NCBI RefSeq assembly: GCF_003013715.1
Contig: NC_072813.1
Span: 930,001-994,000, forward strand
Direction of reading: 5' to 3'
Length of the DNA: 64,000 nucleotides
From: Candidozyma auris
Lineage: Eukaryota > Ascomycota > Pichiomycetes > Serinales > Metschnikowiaceae
Below, in pieces: positions 11,501 through 19,974 of this stretch. The translations under genes and the position numbers were made by a program. Under the pieces are notes generated by a model that was not told the origin of the DNA, did not search any database, and saw only the letters and a list, made by a program, of their open reading frames with translations. Positions within the stretch are counted from its first letter, which is position 1. Each line of letters opens with the position of its first letter.

Positions 11501-11871
11501 AATGCGCTCTGCAAGGCTTCTAAATCTTGCAATTTTTCTTGCTTGAGTTTCTGCTCTCTTGCAGCGTCCTCGTCTGGATCAAATTCATTGATGATGATGG
11601 GAGAAGCAAGAAGGTAGACATCCTCGATGATGACTTTAACTGGTTTTCCTTTCAAGTTTGACCATGGTATCTGCAAAGTAAGCTCTCCCAAATGGCCAAA
11701 CTTCACATCAACAGGCAACTTGAACTTGTCTAGGGACTCCTTTTTGAGTCTAAGGTTCTTGAGTCGCACGTCACCAGACCATATACCAATATTGAGTTGT
11801 TTGGTATCGAAGTTCTCGATATACGAGCCAAGAAACCGATTGAGTAAGGTAGCCACAACGGACTCAAACAT
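2515..11871 (-). CDS. VPS13: Vps13 bridge-like lipid transfer protein
   Basis: A single uninterrupted 3118-residue frame, close to the roughly 3140 residues of yeast Vps13. Family role: a long hydrophobic groove at membrane contact sites moves phospholipids between organelles; it is also needed for endosome-Golgi sorting and prospore membrane growth. The N-terminus (MFESVVATLLNRFLGSYIEN) is the chorein domain. Vps13 adaptor-binding (VAB/SHR-BD) repeats show as PYIILNETGLDLEVW near residue 1857 and PYIILNRTGQNLTV near 2197. The ATG2_C/APT1-like region is near 2820-2960 (NPVGLFNNISSGVLDIFYEP), and a PH-like C-terminal domain covers about 3000-3118. The start ATG at 11869-11871 begins the chorein motif. 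The 3' end overlaps the FMT1 stop codon by 7 bp. Confidence 0.97.
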   Translation of the reverse strand: MFESVVATLLNRFLGSYIENFDTKQLNIGIWSGDVRLKNLRLKKESLDKFKLPVDVKFGHLGELTLQIPWSNLKGKPVKVIIEDVYLLASPIIINEFDPDEDAAREQKLKQEKLQDLEALQSALTSNMGAAGGKNEGASNESFTESLVTKIVDNLQVTIKHIHIRYEDEGVLTESPYALGLTLEELSAVSTDLNWNPSFISITQSLTRKLLMLKNFSCYMNTEMISILSENPDEVLAALKASFVSDSKQQHQHLLKPVSGEGRLTVYKTGATESHPHVNTELYFDEFGIEFDSSQYRDILWTASRLHWYQKTWKFRKYRPRVPVDEDPKQWFRYTIKSILGEIHERNYKWSWEYFKKRRDQRKRYIVLWKSKLLKKNLSEADNISFEKLEWDLPYEDIRFYRSLARSEIKKENLSAPPSTPQKSSGGGWISSWWYGNKAKETMEAPSEEGGLNVTLTDEQRKALYDTIDFNEDNMLRDAVSIPRDRTTVEVFMTVKKAGISLKPKKLGSNLAEVIVEGCQTQFYQRPDSFLANFQMQELKVEDGTSKTLYKHIVSVKHVHSDLHSSNESFFDASSSLDSNKANPFFKVSFENNPLDGSADSVLLAKLNSMTIFYNAFFIEEIIKFFKPPKIHLDTIGAIMNAAEATMEGLTTQTRLGLQYALEEHKTVNVKLDLQAPLIILPLDPTSWKSPVAILDAGHLSVTSNLVDKATIEEIKAKENYDNEDWGKLKTLMYDQFNLHLQDAQFLVGSTIKDTMEQLHAETSKQSAVMLNNLDIKLNLGISIIPEATNLARFKVGGEIPRIHVAMNDFQYKTVMKLIDTLIPDLDGLEGDDNSVFHAFGQGNDQYKLEDVEDPVNTLTNQRRSDNQQHMFEMDFMVGRVELSLSRCTNAITLEADPFLDLVGDTLNFAFYKTDNDMHLDMTLIDIDVIDHIENSGVAEFEKLISSRNFTETEAITRKKKELFKVDLTRTQRIVEFKGNEIEVFDLDVVVDMSAVKCVVSRMSYLSILNFMLNTFTDPNAEETPADTLKHNDYRDDSIAPQKINVKVNLDSIIVVLNEDDLKLATLQLSTANVRVFVLPEALEVNGSLGALSLHDESNQGSPRDSIFRNLISIEGDNLAEFTYKAFDPAANEEPFDSYIELVTGSSTINFAEDTFGKIINYLNRFAKMKAIYDKARDAAINQANQIDDANKMKINVLIRAPTVRLPKLIDASREDYDVIIAELGELYLKNDFISRDDLTYNVMNAGLRNTRVTSIFHLGDIVQKSQMVDNLDISFDIDYLEDFHENIPTFRIIGNLPELNFHLSEIQLNYLYNLQNKLGVVFTSPGEESSMEAIEADAQNANALMAHDTSMHRAKNAQKITNQPVNKPDLGSPPTSVSSNHIKFDVALRIPRISLTIYNRTAIVSNIDEKRLTSLALNDLRLNFVMKDDENFTSDLIVNAFTISDVRNNSKNKFTEVVPPVQGEKDQFKLNASTGSTGVGDKKTTTVMLTVEEPLVILALDFLFELQAFANKGLQLESILQDLVDDEDEEQRQRSIGECSSHEENVEPPNAITSSVGFSVNILKPSVILLADSTAADSEAFVFKIEQVLITSQNIISLAADSVGLFVKKMDDVEKRLRIIDDFSISFALDSRGSTDTSFLTNIQLSIDPLLMRLSLREIRLALRIANKASELYEEAMGTSVKSSEPEFSISDDFKRRLSQYAPSVVSRFSNESAKRRRRSVSNEVIIKGEEFNASFGGARFVLIGDVHELPVLDANMKPFETKVLNWSTDLSAECHFEPYVNIYNYAKSTWEPLVEPWPVSVYAHKTLIPKPSIIVDVVSRTMAQITVSSRSVALLSQVFSSISPDGEGKSRDEIAPYIILNETGLDLEVWTDRGEELNRRVTLVKNNEKIPWAFEDWRVIREQLDTDNEKDNLGLRFLESSYEPVRRINAAGVGEQIFMLNPPIDDVHNRLAAEIVLGDDNVKTIILRSTFKVKNDSESDIIVKIADAKKGIDSEIRVAANEIRSLPINAVFWGSLKIKPHLETNFNWSNETLHWKDLMHHGSAISCSSIGSGASSTFYFQAEVKFDKEEPLARVYPHMTLVISAPLEIENLMPFDFNFRLYDKSSKKDWSGTVKKGQSTFVHVVTLEALLLMSVEPLNCGFEKSEFAIINSTKRSEFKRETLINTRSNAGRNVQLKMYYPKDKVKTNLKVAVYSPYIILNRTGQNLTVLDKASRFNVLESSKALNNLPHMFSFDRDGERLNRALVKISDSVWSAPISFDAIGQTIGLLVQLNNKQTEMNFGVSLGEGEGKYKLTKVVTFSPRYVIKNTLSEPLSLVENGSTKQLLLESGQLMPLYNLHRIDKKSIMLKFEKGGKGWSSPFAIDDIGQIYLKIQKEGQGQSLLKVNIMTENATIFILVENANNQWPYSIRNFTDNELYIYQANPNIDSNGEVVKRDSIYKPIYYKIPAKSVMPYAYDYPNAVVKELIIRVRGRERAINLAEIGNLKPFRLPATERDDQKILDLNVVADGPTQSLVISDYDPGMSLYKLRKAETNSTVNESKQQFEVDEVDDNYYTKIVARFEGIGVSLINTRCQELCYITLRGIELRYNESDLYQNVSAKLKWIQIDNQLYGGIFPIILYPTIVPKSGKEMNSHPSFSGSICKVKDESHGVVFIKYATVLLQEMTMELDEDFLFALLEFSKFPGASWNNLNEDKLCDDNLEIPEPTKLSDASDIYFEALHLQPTLTHLSFVRTERVNVEDRTSSQNTIMFFVNILTMAIGNINDAPINLNALFIENIRVPIPILLESIQKHYGQSFFYQLHKILGSADFLGNPVGLFNNISSGVLDIFYEPYQGFVINDRPQELGIGIAKGGLSFLKKSVFGFSDSFAKVTGSIAKGLSVATMDKAFQERRRLNQRRNKPKHALYGFSSGASSFFESISSGVTGIATAPAEGAATGGANGFFKGLGKGVVGLPTKTAIGLFDLASNVGEGIRNTTTVFDADGLEKVRLPRYVSHDEVIRPYSLREAQGQYWLKSIEGGRFFSDTYLAHLLLSGEEKAIVITFKRMILFSIDTLKVIWVANFDQVKAITLEPTGIHVKLKTKEGPFVPIPEKNNREFLYGKLRVAVDKFNQHAKVIQ

Positions 11872-13483
11872 GGCAATGTAGTTTATGAAGAAGAAGTTGT
11901 GGATCAGGCGATGATGATGATGGTTCTTACAAAGTGACGGTTAGCAATCTAGAGTGTGGTGGTGCATACAACACGGGGACCACCGTCACCTTGTCCATCG
12001 ACATCAGAGAAAGAAAGTGATAAAAGAGATATTTTGAAGATGTTTCACACCAATTGAGGTCTAGCAATCACATAGATGGCCTCAATAGCTGAAAATCTCG
12101 ATAATCGTCGATTTAGTCATGGGGGTATCCAGATCTTAGACACTGCCATGTATGCCGGCTTATAATGCACCTTTGCAGGCACCCTGTTTGGCTTTGGTCC
12201 CTATCGAATCTCCTATTTGAAGATAGGATTTACCTTTGGGGAATTTTGATACAGTTCACATATCCCAACAAAAGTACTCAACTAAAGGGGAACTGACGAA
12301 GTCAGAGGTAAATTTGTCCAGTGCTCGTTTTGCACTTCCTTACATTCTACGTCCAAACTAGCTTCACTATAGGCCACCATCAGAGTAGTCGAAACAAACT
12401 AGTAAGAGAACAAGAAGCTCAATATTCACGCTCACTGGGTTCTCTCACATCCCCATTGATTTCTTTAAAACACTTTTTTGCATAGGGGCCACGAACTACT
12501 CCTAAGGAGATCAATCAGTGATTTGCAGTCACCAAATCATCATTCCTCCCTCTGCGCGTACACGCTGAATCCCTCCCCCCCCCTCTCCACCTCGACAATG
12601 ATGATTTGAATGACTGACCTGGTGAAAGATTTTGAACCTTGACGCCTTGAACTCCTAAATATTTATCATGATTCGTGGAGTTTTCGATTTTTAGAGCCTT
12701 ACTGAAATTTTTGCACTTTGGTGACCGTTAATATTCGCACTGTTAGGTCTCGTTTTCGCAGCCATTCTGCTCCCTTGCCTAAACTCCACAAAATAATCAA
12801 ACTGTAGAACCGAAAATTGTCCACCAGAGACAATGACCTTTCCTTGAACACTTTCCATCTCTTAAAGTATAAACTGTGATCTGTGATTCCAATGATTATT
12901 TTATTTTTTTCTTTTTTTGTTACTCTACCCTGCTCATCTTCGCACTCACCCTTAGCGTACGCCATGTGTGCACATAGTCGGCGCTGTAGTGTGTCTCGAG
13001 GCACGGCCACAACTCCTTACTTCGGACATGGAAATGCGACTTGTGGAGTACACGTGACACTGTCTCACCTGACTTTATCTTATCGGAGATCACTCCCTCC
13101 CTGCGCTATACTGTGGTGCACCCGTAACACTCATAAACGAATAGTTGTTTGCGGACATTCCTTTACTATATTTCCTAGAGGTATCGCTTCATAACGATCA
13201 TCGCGGCGATCTCCTTGACTGTTCCTCGGCATATTCCTCAAAGCCAGTTGCACATTTGTCCACGATCCCCAGAATCTTGCTTCTCCCCCCCTCCTCTTCT
13301 GACTCACCACACTCGCGTAGTGGCAAGAGTATCCTTCAAGAGAGCAAGACCTTACTGCTGCAACAAACATAGGTGCTGGCAGAACAGCTAAATTTTTATA
13401 CACTGATACATATACTTTTTCCGGTTGTTGCAAAGACTGGATTACTAATCTGACTTTCCATTTCATAACTCCCCTCAACAATC
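11872..13483. other. Divergent promoter region VPS13/ATG1
   Basis: A 1.6 kb non-coding region between the divergent VPS13 and ATG1 start codons. It contains one full CGCAGCCATT element (12753) and a CACGTGAC E-box at 13051. C-rich and T-rich tracts occur near 12571-12590 and 12900-12920. The longest ORFs (116 and 103 codons) resemble nothing known and are probably chance. Confidence 0.6.
12753..12766 (+). promoter_or_regulatory. Recurrent intergenic element, copy 3 (full 14-mer)
   Basis: TTTTCGCAGCCATT, about 720 bp before ATG1 and 880 bp before VPS13 on the other strand. Which gene it serves cannot be told from position. Confidence 0.55.
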
Positions 13484-16060
13484 ATGTCAGAGAAGATTGG
13501 CAAGTATACGATCGGCTCTGAGATCGGCAAAGGGTCGTTTGCCACAGTCTACAAGTGTACTGATGAAGAGACTCACGAGGCTGTGGCGATTAAGCTGGTT
13601 GTCCGTCGAAAGCTCAAGTCCAAAAAGCTCATTGAGAACTTGGAGGTGGAGATTCTGATTCTCAAGTCGATGAAGCATCCCCATATCGTGGGACTTCTCG
13701 ACTACCACCAGACAACTACTCATTTCCATTTGGTGATGGACTATTGCTCCATGGGTGACTTGTCCTACTTCATACGGCGCCGAGATCAACTTGTGAAGAC
13801 CCACCCAGTAGTTTCCCAACTTCTCCAGTGCTACCCATCCCCAGAGGGCTCTCACGGATTGAACGAGACCCTTGTTATACATTTTTTGAAACAGCTTGCC
13901 TCAGCTCTCGAGTTCTTGAGGTCCAAGTCTCTCGTTCATAGAGATATCAAGCCGCAGAATTTGCTTCTTTGCCCTCCTGCTCATTCCAAAGAACAATTTG
14001 AAGCAGAGCATTTTGTGGGCCTTTGGGATCTTCCTATTCTCAAGATTGCTGACTTTGGCTTCGCCAGATTCTTGCCCAATACATCAATGGCAGAGACTTT
14101 GTGTGGGTCCCCTCTCTACATGGCGCCGGAGATTCTTCGTTATGAAAAATATAATGCCAAGGCAGACTTGTGGTCGGTTGGGGCGGTATTCTATGAAATG
14201 ACTGTCGGTAAGCCGCCCTTTCGTGCAGCAAATCATATCGAGTTGTTGAAAACTATCGAAAGAACTCACGATCGTATCAAGTTTCCTTCCTCTGCTCAGG
14301 TGCCTGAGTCACTCCGGAAGTTGATCAGATCACTTTTGAAGTATAACCCCATGGAGCGTGTCTCGTTTAACGAGTTTTTCAACCATCCACTCATCGTCAA
14401 CGAGCTAGAGGGGAATAGCAGGCCTCTAGATACTTCCGAGATGGATACCAACTTGTTCATCAGCGAGTATATATCGCCAATTAACCCCTCTGATAGGGCC
14501 AAGTTCGTCACACCAATAACTCCCATGACTAGTAAGAAGCATTCTTCAAAGGGAGAAAGAAACGAGCCCCGTCCCTCACCAACTTCTGAAGGACGGTCAC
14601 CATCTTCTTCCCGGATGGTCACTAGAGACAACCCTCGTGCGTTGATAGCATCACGTCGTTCAAACTCACGCGATGAACAAATCAAGCTGATCATCAATCT
14701 GAATAGTCCTGATTCGACTGCACTTTCTCATTCGATTCAACCAAAGTATAAAGAGTTCAAGCAGGGTCATCGTCTCAATAATGATGTGATTTTGGAGAAA
14801 GACTACGTTGTCGTGGAGAAGCGTGCCGTTGAAGTAAATGCTATTGCTGATGAATTAGCAAAAGTGGGAGTAAGCGGTACGACTTCACACCATCAGCAAA
14901 CGCAGCAAGGTCAAGGACCTGATCGCACTCTCGTACCGGTGAGAAGACCATCCCAAAGATCGGCGAATTCTTCGGGAAGGAGACCGAGCTTTGGTGATAG
15001 GAGGATTCCTATATCCATCTCACCAACCAATGCGTTAGGAAAAGCTATTAGTCTTGCTTCCAATCGTTTATTCGGCAATAATGCACAGACTGCGGAGGTC
15101 GGAGATGACGGTTCGCAGACAGGCGAACTCAAATCATTTTCTACAATTGTTTCAAGCCCTGACTTTGCCAATAATTTGCTATTGAAAAAAGTTAAGCTTC
15201 CAGTATCAAATACTCTTTTGGCAGCCACCCCAGCCGAGAGAGAAAAGCAAGATGCATTCTCGTACGACGAAAAGGTGCTTCATCAGTTGGAATCAATTGC
15301 GACGAAGTCTCATGCAATTAGCTTATTTGCAGATGTCAAATTTAGCCAACTCATTCCATCTCCTCCATCAACCGACGAGTATGATGATGAAATCATGCAA
15401 CATAATGACCTACTCCCACCGAAGATGATCAAAGCAATAAGCGAAGAAGGGGTTGTGTTGTACGTGAAAACTTTGTCATTGCTCGCCAAGGGTATGGGAC
15501 TCGCAAGTGAATGGTGGATGACTCACTATGACAAAAACGAACATACCGGAGAGCAGCAACTTGTTCGCTCTTTGGATCTTCAAGTAACCTCTCAAATCAA
15601 CGAATTGGTTCAATGGATAAGAGATCAATTCAATGAATGCCTAGAGAAAGCCGAGTTTATTAAGCTAAGGCTAGAAGAAGCCAATGAAAGTATAAGGAAG
15701 GACGAAGATGTCACAGCGACATCAAATTTCACTGAGCAAATGAGTGTTGGAGGAGCTACAGCAACCACGATTAGCGGTGATGCAAACAGCGAGACTGTTC
15801 AGGTTGTTGCAGAAAAGCTTATTTTCGACCGTGCATTAGAGATCTCGAGAAATGCGGCAGTCAACGAATTGGTTAAGGAAGATTTGAAAGGTTGCGAGCT
15901 TGCTTATAGCACTGCGATATGGATGCTTGAAGCTCTTTTGGATGAGGAATCATCAGAGGTCGAGAAGTTAGACGATGAGGACAGAGCTATGGTGGAGAAA
16001 TTTGTTGTCAGCATTGGCAACAGATTATCAGTCTTAAAAAAGAAACTCGAGATAAATTGA
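13484..16060 (+). CDS. ATG1: Atg1 autophagy-initiating serine/threonine kinase
   Basis: 858 residues. The family kinase works with Atg13/Atg17 at the phagophore assembly site to start autophagy and the Cvt pathway. Kinase domain about residues 7-310: glycine loop GKGSFATVYK, catalytic Lys37 in VAIK, HRDIKPQN at 152-159, DFG at 190-192, MAPE in the activation segment. A Ser/Pro-rich linker follows, then a helical C-terminus from about 640 that corresponds to the tandem MIT (Atg13-binding) region. The sequence KSKKLIENLEVEI and KHPHIVGLLDY is typical of Atg1 rather than other kinases. CTG codons 38 and 58 lie where other yeast Atg1 proteins usually have Ser, in keeping with CTG decoded as Ser. 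The start ATG is 6 residues before the conserved GKYTIGSEIGKG. Confidence 0.96.
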   Translation: MSEKIGKYTIGSEIGKGSFATVYKCTDEETHEAVAIKLVVRRKLKSKKLIENLEVEILILKSMKHPHIVGLLDYHQTTTHFHLVMDYCSMGDLSYFIRRRDQLVKTHPVVSQLLQCYPSPEGSHGLNETLVIHFLKQLASALEFLRSKSLVHRDIKPQNLLLCPPAHSKEQFEAEHFVGLWDLPILKIADFGFARFLPNTSMAETLCGSPLYMAPEILRYEKYNAKADLWSVGAVFYEMTVGKPPFRAANHIELLKTIERTHDRIKFPSSAQVPESLRKLIRSLLKYNPMERVSFNEFFNHPLIVNELEGNSRPLDTSEMDTNLFISEYISPINPSDRAKFVTPITPMTSKKHSSKGERNEPRPSPTSEGRSPSSSRMVTRDNPRALIASRRSNSRDEQIKLIINLNSPDSTALSHSIQPKYKEFKQGHRLNNDVILEKDYVVVEKRAVEVNAIADELAKVGVSGTTSHHQQTQQGQGPDRTLVPVRRPSQRSANSSGRRPSFGDRRIPISISPTNALGKAISLASNRLFGNNAQTAEVGDDGSQTGELKSFSTIVSSPDFANNLLLKKVKLPVSNTLLAATPAEREKQDAFSYDEKVLHQLESIATKSHAISLFADVKFSQLIPSPPSTDEYDDEIMQHNDLLPPKMIKAISEEGVVLYVKTLSLLAKGMGLASEWWMTHYDKNEHTGEQQLVRSLDLQVTSQINELVQWIRDQFNECLEKAEFIKLRLEEANESIRKDEDVTATSNFTEQMSVGGATATTISGDANSETVQVVAEKLIFDRALEISRNAAVNELVKEDLKGCELAYSTAIWMLEALLDEESSEVEKLDDEDRAMVEKFVVSIGNRLSVLKKKLEIN

Positions 16061-16500
16061 ACAGATTTTGCATACCTCGACACCTGAATTTATACAAGGC
16101 ACGTCCACTTTTTCAAGATTCTAGGGAAAGAAGAGAACAAATTATATATTTACGGAGGATGGATGGATTTATTTGGTATTACAGGGTATGGGTATAATAA
16201 TATTAAAAGTAAAAAACAAGAACGAAAACTTAAAAAGAGTAAAAAAATAAAAAAAAGAAAGAAAAAAAAATCGTAAAGATAAACAGAGTAAGTACATGAA
16301 GTATGAATGTTTTAGGTTGTCAATTTACAAGGTGATTTGGTTCCAGAAGTTAGCAAATGTCGAATTAATATAGTTAAAACTGGTATCGTGATCGATCTAC
16401 GATCACATTAGACGAATATATTCACAAGGCAAATAGCAAACTTGATGCTTATCGTATGCTACATTCTGATGCAAAGATGGAAGTCTGTACCAGCCAGACA
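16061..16500. other. Convergent gap ATG1/SAK1-like with A-rich tract
   Basis: 440 bp between two stop codons. It holds a strongly A-rich stretch at about 16195-16275 with several poly-A runs. This suits transcript 3'-end formation for either gene. No ORF or RNA gene is seen. Confidence 0.6.
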
Positions 16501-19500
16501 TCATAAGGGTTCCTCACTAGTAGGATCAGGCCTGGTATGTTGAAGTAACCCCAAAGTAATGGAGTTAGATCGTTGATAGACGGGCCTTTTAAGTTCTGTG
16601 CCTTCTCTCATTTTCCGCTTCACAAAACTCTCCTTATCAGTATCAAGATGCTTTGATTTCGGGAAAGGTGAGTTTACAGGTTCTTTTTTGTAATGATTTC
16701 TGAAGTAACCCGTTCTCAAAGGTGTTTTGGGGACATTCGAGATAGCCATATTCACTTTTTCTTGTAAGTCCTCCCGTGAATTACTGTTCAGCAGAGTGTC
16801 AATCTTGATTTGATTACGCAAAGGCGAATGCTGCACTGACTGCTTTGGAGGAATTTGAAGGATTTGATGCTGTTCAGCATTATCGTTAGTGAGCGTGGAC
16901 GTGGAACCCTGCGAAAGGAGCGAGATCGACGGGGTCATGTCTGTATTTGCGACCTTCAGAACGTTACCCATCAAGTTCTCTGGAACGTCCTCGAATTCGA
17001 GTAGGTCGTCTTGAAAAACCACTGGAACATCGTAGACATTATTATTTGGATGATGTATTAGGTCAGGCAAGTTTGAGTCGTGCGATTGAGCTCTGTTATT
17101 GAGCGATAAGAAGGGTGGGCGGCCCCGAGGTGCCACTTTAGATGAAAATTTCAATGTCAAGTTCCCGGCTTCTTCATCGCTTTCACTGTCACTTCCGCTA
17201 CCACTTCCGCTACAGCTGCTGTAAGATTGTGATGCCAGTGACCTCGACTCTGTTGAATAAGACAGGAGCCTCGATCTTGGGGCAACACCCTCATTAAACT
17301 TCGCGCCGTTTGAGTTTTTGGCACCAGACATCAGCGAGCCCAAATTAAAGTTTCTAAACTTTTCATTGATAGACTTGAACGCCTCAGAATTTTCACCCAA
17401 TGCTGGATCGGAATTGATTATTCCTGGCTCCGGCAAAGCCCCAGCCTGTTTCTTCTTTCTGAACTCATTATATTTATGAGTCAAATATTCGTCATTGAAG
17501 CTATCTAGAGACGCAAAGCTCTCAGTCAAAGGTAAGGAGATGACTGAGGAAGCACGTCGCTTATCAATACTTATGGGACCAACTTTGATTTTGCTTTGAA
17601 CCGAAGAGTCTGATGAAGATGGAATGGCTTGAGGTTGAGAAAGCGGATGCTTATATTCAGTGCCATTGACAGATTCTGTTCTGCTAGGTCGTGGACTTGA
17701 AGGTGTGCTTATCTGCTGTAAAAATGCACTGGACTTTCTTCTCTTCTGATCGAGTTGTTGGATTCCTTTGAAGGTATCTATCACTGACTGGTTCTTTAAA
17801 TAAAGATCGCCTCCAACATTTCTTTTTGTTTCGATCTGTGGTGCCTCCAGCATACCATTGACACTACCTTTTCTGCTTGAAGACGAGCTGTTCGTTTCAA
17901 GTACGTCTTGAAAGAGTAGGTTGTTGCGACTGAGAACAACAGATGCACGGCTACCTGTATTCTGACGTGAAAGCTGAGATGATTCGGGAGTTTGCTGACC
18001 TGTAGTGATCGAAGATCTGGGGTTTGAATTGGAATCAAAAGTGTGTAACTTCGAACTTGCCATGGGCGGTGTTTGGACAGCTTCCAGCAATATAAGGGAA
18101 GGGTTGGCGGAGTAGTTCAACGCAAATGAATTGGCGTGTGATCCAGACGCCAAGTTGGTGGACTCGTCACTTGAAGATGTCGAATCCATCTTTAATGCGG
18201 CTTTGCGAAGAGCGTCCGGATCCTTTGTCTTTATAGCCTGAAGAATGCCTCCACGAATGCGAGCTCCCACGCCAATGACGGCATCGTCGAGCTCATCTTT
18301 ACCGATCTCTTGACTTTTACTCAACGAGTCGAATGGTGCAAAAGTATCCGGAGAGTTGATGAAAAAGAACTCATTGAGCTTATCAAGGTCATCCTCTAAA
18401 TCCATCAAAACAAATGGATGCTCCTTGATTCCACGTATAGAGATTCTTGTTTCACTATTTTTGTCCAATAGCTTTTTGAGCAAGTCCTTAGCAAGCTCGA
18501 ACTCTTCTTCACTAACCTCTTGTGGCGAATTGAACGCATGTCTGTTCTCAGGAAATTTCACATCTTGATTAACGATGACATCAAATAATGCAAACTCCAG
18601 GTCAGCGTTGAAGGGCACCTTGCCGAATAGGAGGCAGTAAAGAGTAACACCCAATGCCCATATGTCAATTTTGTGCGTGATACGAGGGGTTTCGGTTCCG
18701 CCATCGGAGTTTGATGTCAGTGGCTCCAAAGCATCCATCTTTATAGTACTATTGCTTGCAGAGATGGAAGTACGACAAAGCTCAGGAGCAAAAAAAGCTG
18801 GTGTTCCGACAGTCTTGGCGAGTTCCGCTTCTGTCATGCTAAAACCTTCACCGGTATTGCCCAAGTAGGATGCAAACGAAACACCAAAGTCGCTGATCTT
18901 GACGGTGTTGTCGCTTCCAACAAGGAGATTGGCAGGTTTGATATCTCTGTGAATTATACCTTGCAAGTGAAGGTACTCGAGCCCTAGAAGGACGTCCCTG
19001 AAAACCTTTCTGGATTGCTTGAATGTTAAGTTGGGTGAGTAGATGTCCGTGAGCAACTCATTATAGTCCAAAGAAGCCGCATCTGGTGGATGACGGGCGC
19101 TGTTCGATTCACAACATGGGATGTTGGAGTCTTCTGATGCATCAAGCGGCTTGGGATGCTCAATAGGAGTCAGACGCTTCCACTTGATTTCCCCTTTCTC
19201 CAAGTATTCGAGGACCAAGTATATCTTGTGGGACCTTCGGTCGTCGAGAACTTCTTTGAGGTTGACAATATACTTGTGGTCACACCTTTTCATAATGGCA
19301 ATTTCTCGGCGAATTTTCGTTTCGTAGTTGCTGTATGGATGATTAGGAGCAGCAATGGAGCCTCTGTGGCTTAATAAATGGCGCTCCTTCTTATTCTTTC
19401 TGTTGACAATCTTGATGGCGACAAGATCACCAGAGGTCAAATCTCGAGCCAACTTCACCTTTCCATGTTCGCCACGTCCGATTTCGCCCCTGATTTCATA

Positions 19501-19974
19501 AGTATTAAGCACTTTTCTGCGGGTTATCGGGTCATACTCCAACGAAACGTGGTTCGTTTCCTTCACCAACCGCAGACGAGGCCTTACTGGGGAGGGAATT
19601 TCCAGTATCAGTGTTTGCACAGGATCCAACCCTGAATGGCTGCCGATATGAGGCAAAGAGCTTGCCGAGGCCATCGACGACACCGAGTTCTCTCTGGATC
19701 TTGAGATCGAACGATTTAGCAAATTAGCCACTTTGCCTATAAGATTTTGACGAAGCGGTTTCTCGTCAGTCTCCATGTTTTTTGAGCCTGTGCCCGTGCC
19801 CGTGCCCATGCCCATGCCCATGCTTGTGCTTTGTTTCAGATGCAGTTGTCTCTGACTTGATGGGGTCGACCCCTCCTCCGACGCCAGAAGCGTAGGCGTG
19901 ATATTGCTCGATATCGACACCTCTGTAGTTGGGTGGGCCGCCTTGCTTCTTACTTTGAGCGTATCCGGCGGCAT
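16501..19974 (-). CDS. SAK1: Snf1-activating kinase (Sak1/Tos3/Elm1 family)
   Basis: 1157 residues from the first in-frame ATG at 19972-19974; the open frame continues 8 codons upstream only from a GTG. The family kinase phosphorylates the activation loop of Snf1 (AMPK) in the glucose response. Kinase domain about residues 165-535: GRGEHGKVKLA, Lys188 in VAIK, HRDIKPANLL from 342, DFG at 362, and TPAFFAPELC as activation segment. A large insert lies between the hinge and the HRD motif, as in Sak1. The long Ser-rich tail is low-complexity and probably regulatory. The N-terminus has a Met-Gly/Thr-Gly dipeptide tract encoded by a tandem repeat. Sak1 versus Tos3 cannot be settled by eye; length and single-copy habit in this clade favour Sak1. 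Confidence 0.82.
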   Translation of the reverse strand: MPPDTLKVRSKAAHPTTEVSISSNITPTLLASEEGSTPSSQRQLHLKQSTSMGMGMGTGTGTGSKNMETDEKPLRQNLIGKVANLLNRSISRSRENSVSSMASASSLPHIGSHSGLDPVQTLILEIPSPVRPRLRLVKETNHVSLEYDPITRRKVLNTYEIRGEIGRGEHGKVKLARDLTSGDLVAIKIVNRKNKKERHLLSHRGSIAAPNHPYSNYETKIRREIAIMKRCDHKYIVNLKEVLDDRRSHKIYLVLEYLEKGEIKWKRLTPIEHPKPLDASEDSNIPCCESNSARHPPDAASLDYNELLTDIYSPNLTFKQSRKVFRDVLLGLEYLHLQGIIHRDIKPANLLVGSDNTVKISDFGVSFASYLGNTGEGFSMTEAELAKTVGTPAFFAPELCRTSISASNSTIKMDALEPLTSNSDGGTETPRITHKIDIWALGVTLYCLLFGKVPFNADLEFALFDVIVNQDVKFPENRHAFNSPQEVSEEEFELAKDLLKKLLDKNSETRISIRGIKEHPFVLMDLEDDLDKLNEFFFINSPDTFAPFDSLSKSQEIGKDELDDAVIGVGARIRGGILQAIKTKDPDALRKAALKMDSTSSSDESTNLASGSHANSFALNYSANPSLILLEAVQTPPMASSKLHTFDSNSNPRSSITTGQQTPESSQLSRQNTGSRASVVLSRNNLLFQDVLETNSSSSSRKGSVNGMLEAPQIETKRNVGGDLYLKNQSVIDTFKGIQQLDQKRRKSSAFLQQISTPSSPRPSRTESVNGTEYKHPLSQPQAIPSSSDSSVQSKIKVGPISIDKRRASSVISLPLTESFASLDSFNDEYLTHKYNEFRKKKQAGALPEPGIINSDPALGENSEAFKSINEKFRNFNLGSLMSGAKNSNGAKFNEGVAPRSRLLSYSTESRSLASQSYSSCSGSGSGSDSESDEEAGNLTLKFSSKVAPRGRPPFLSLNNRAQSHDSNLPDLIHHPNNNVYDVPVVFQDDLLEFEDVPENLMGNVLKVANTDMTPSISLLSQGSTSTLTNDNAEQHQILQIPPKQSVQHSPLRNQIKIDTLLNSNSREDLQEKVNMAISNVPKTPLRTGYFRNHYKKEPVNSPFPKSKHLDTDKESFVKRKMREGTELKRPVYQRSNSITLGLLQHTRPDPTSEEPL
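19789..19829. repeat. Hexanucleotide tandem repeat inside SAK1-like gene
   Basis: About six units of GTGCCC/ATGCCC in a row, coding on the minus strand for alternating Met-Gly and Thr-Gly. Being a multiple of three, unit gain or loss would keep the frame, so length variation between strains is likely. Confidence 0.8.

Noticed and set aside
13131..13481. 116-codon ORF on the minus strand before ATG1
   Set aside because: No homology I recognise, lies in the promoter, codon use random.
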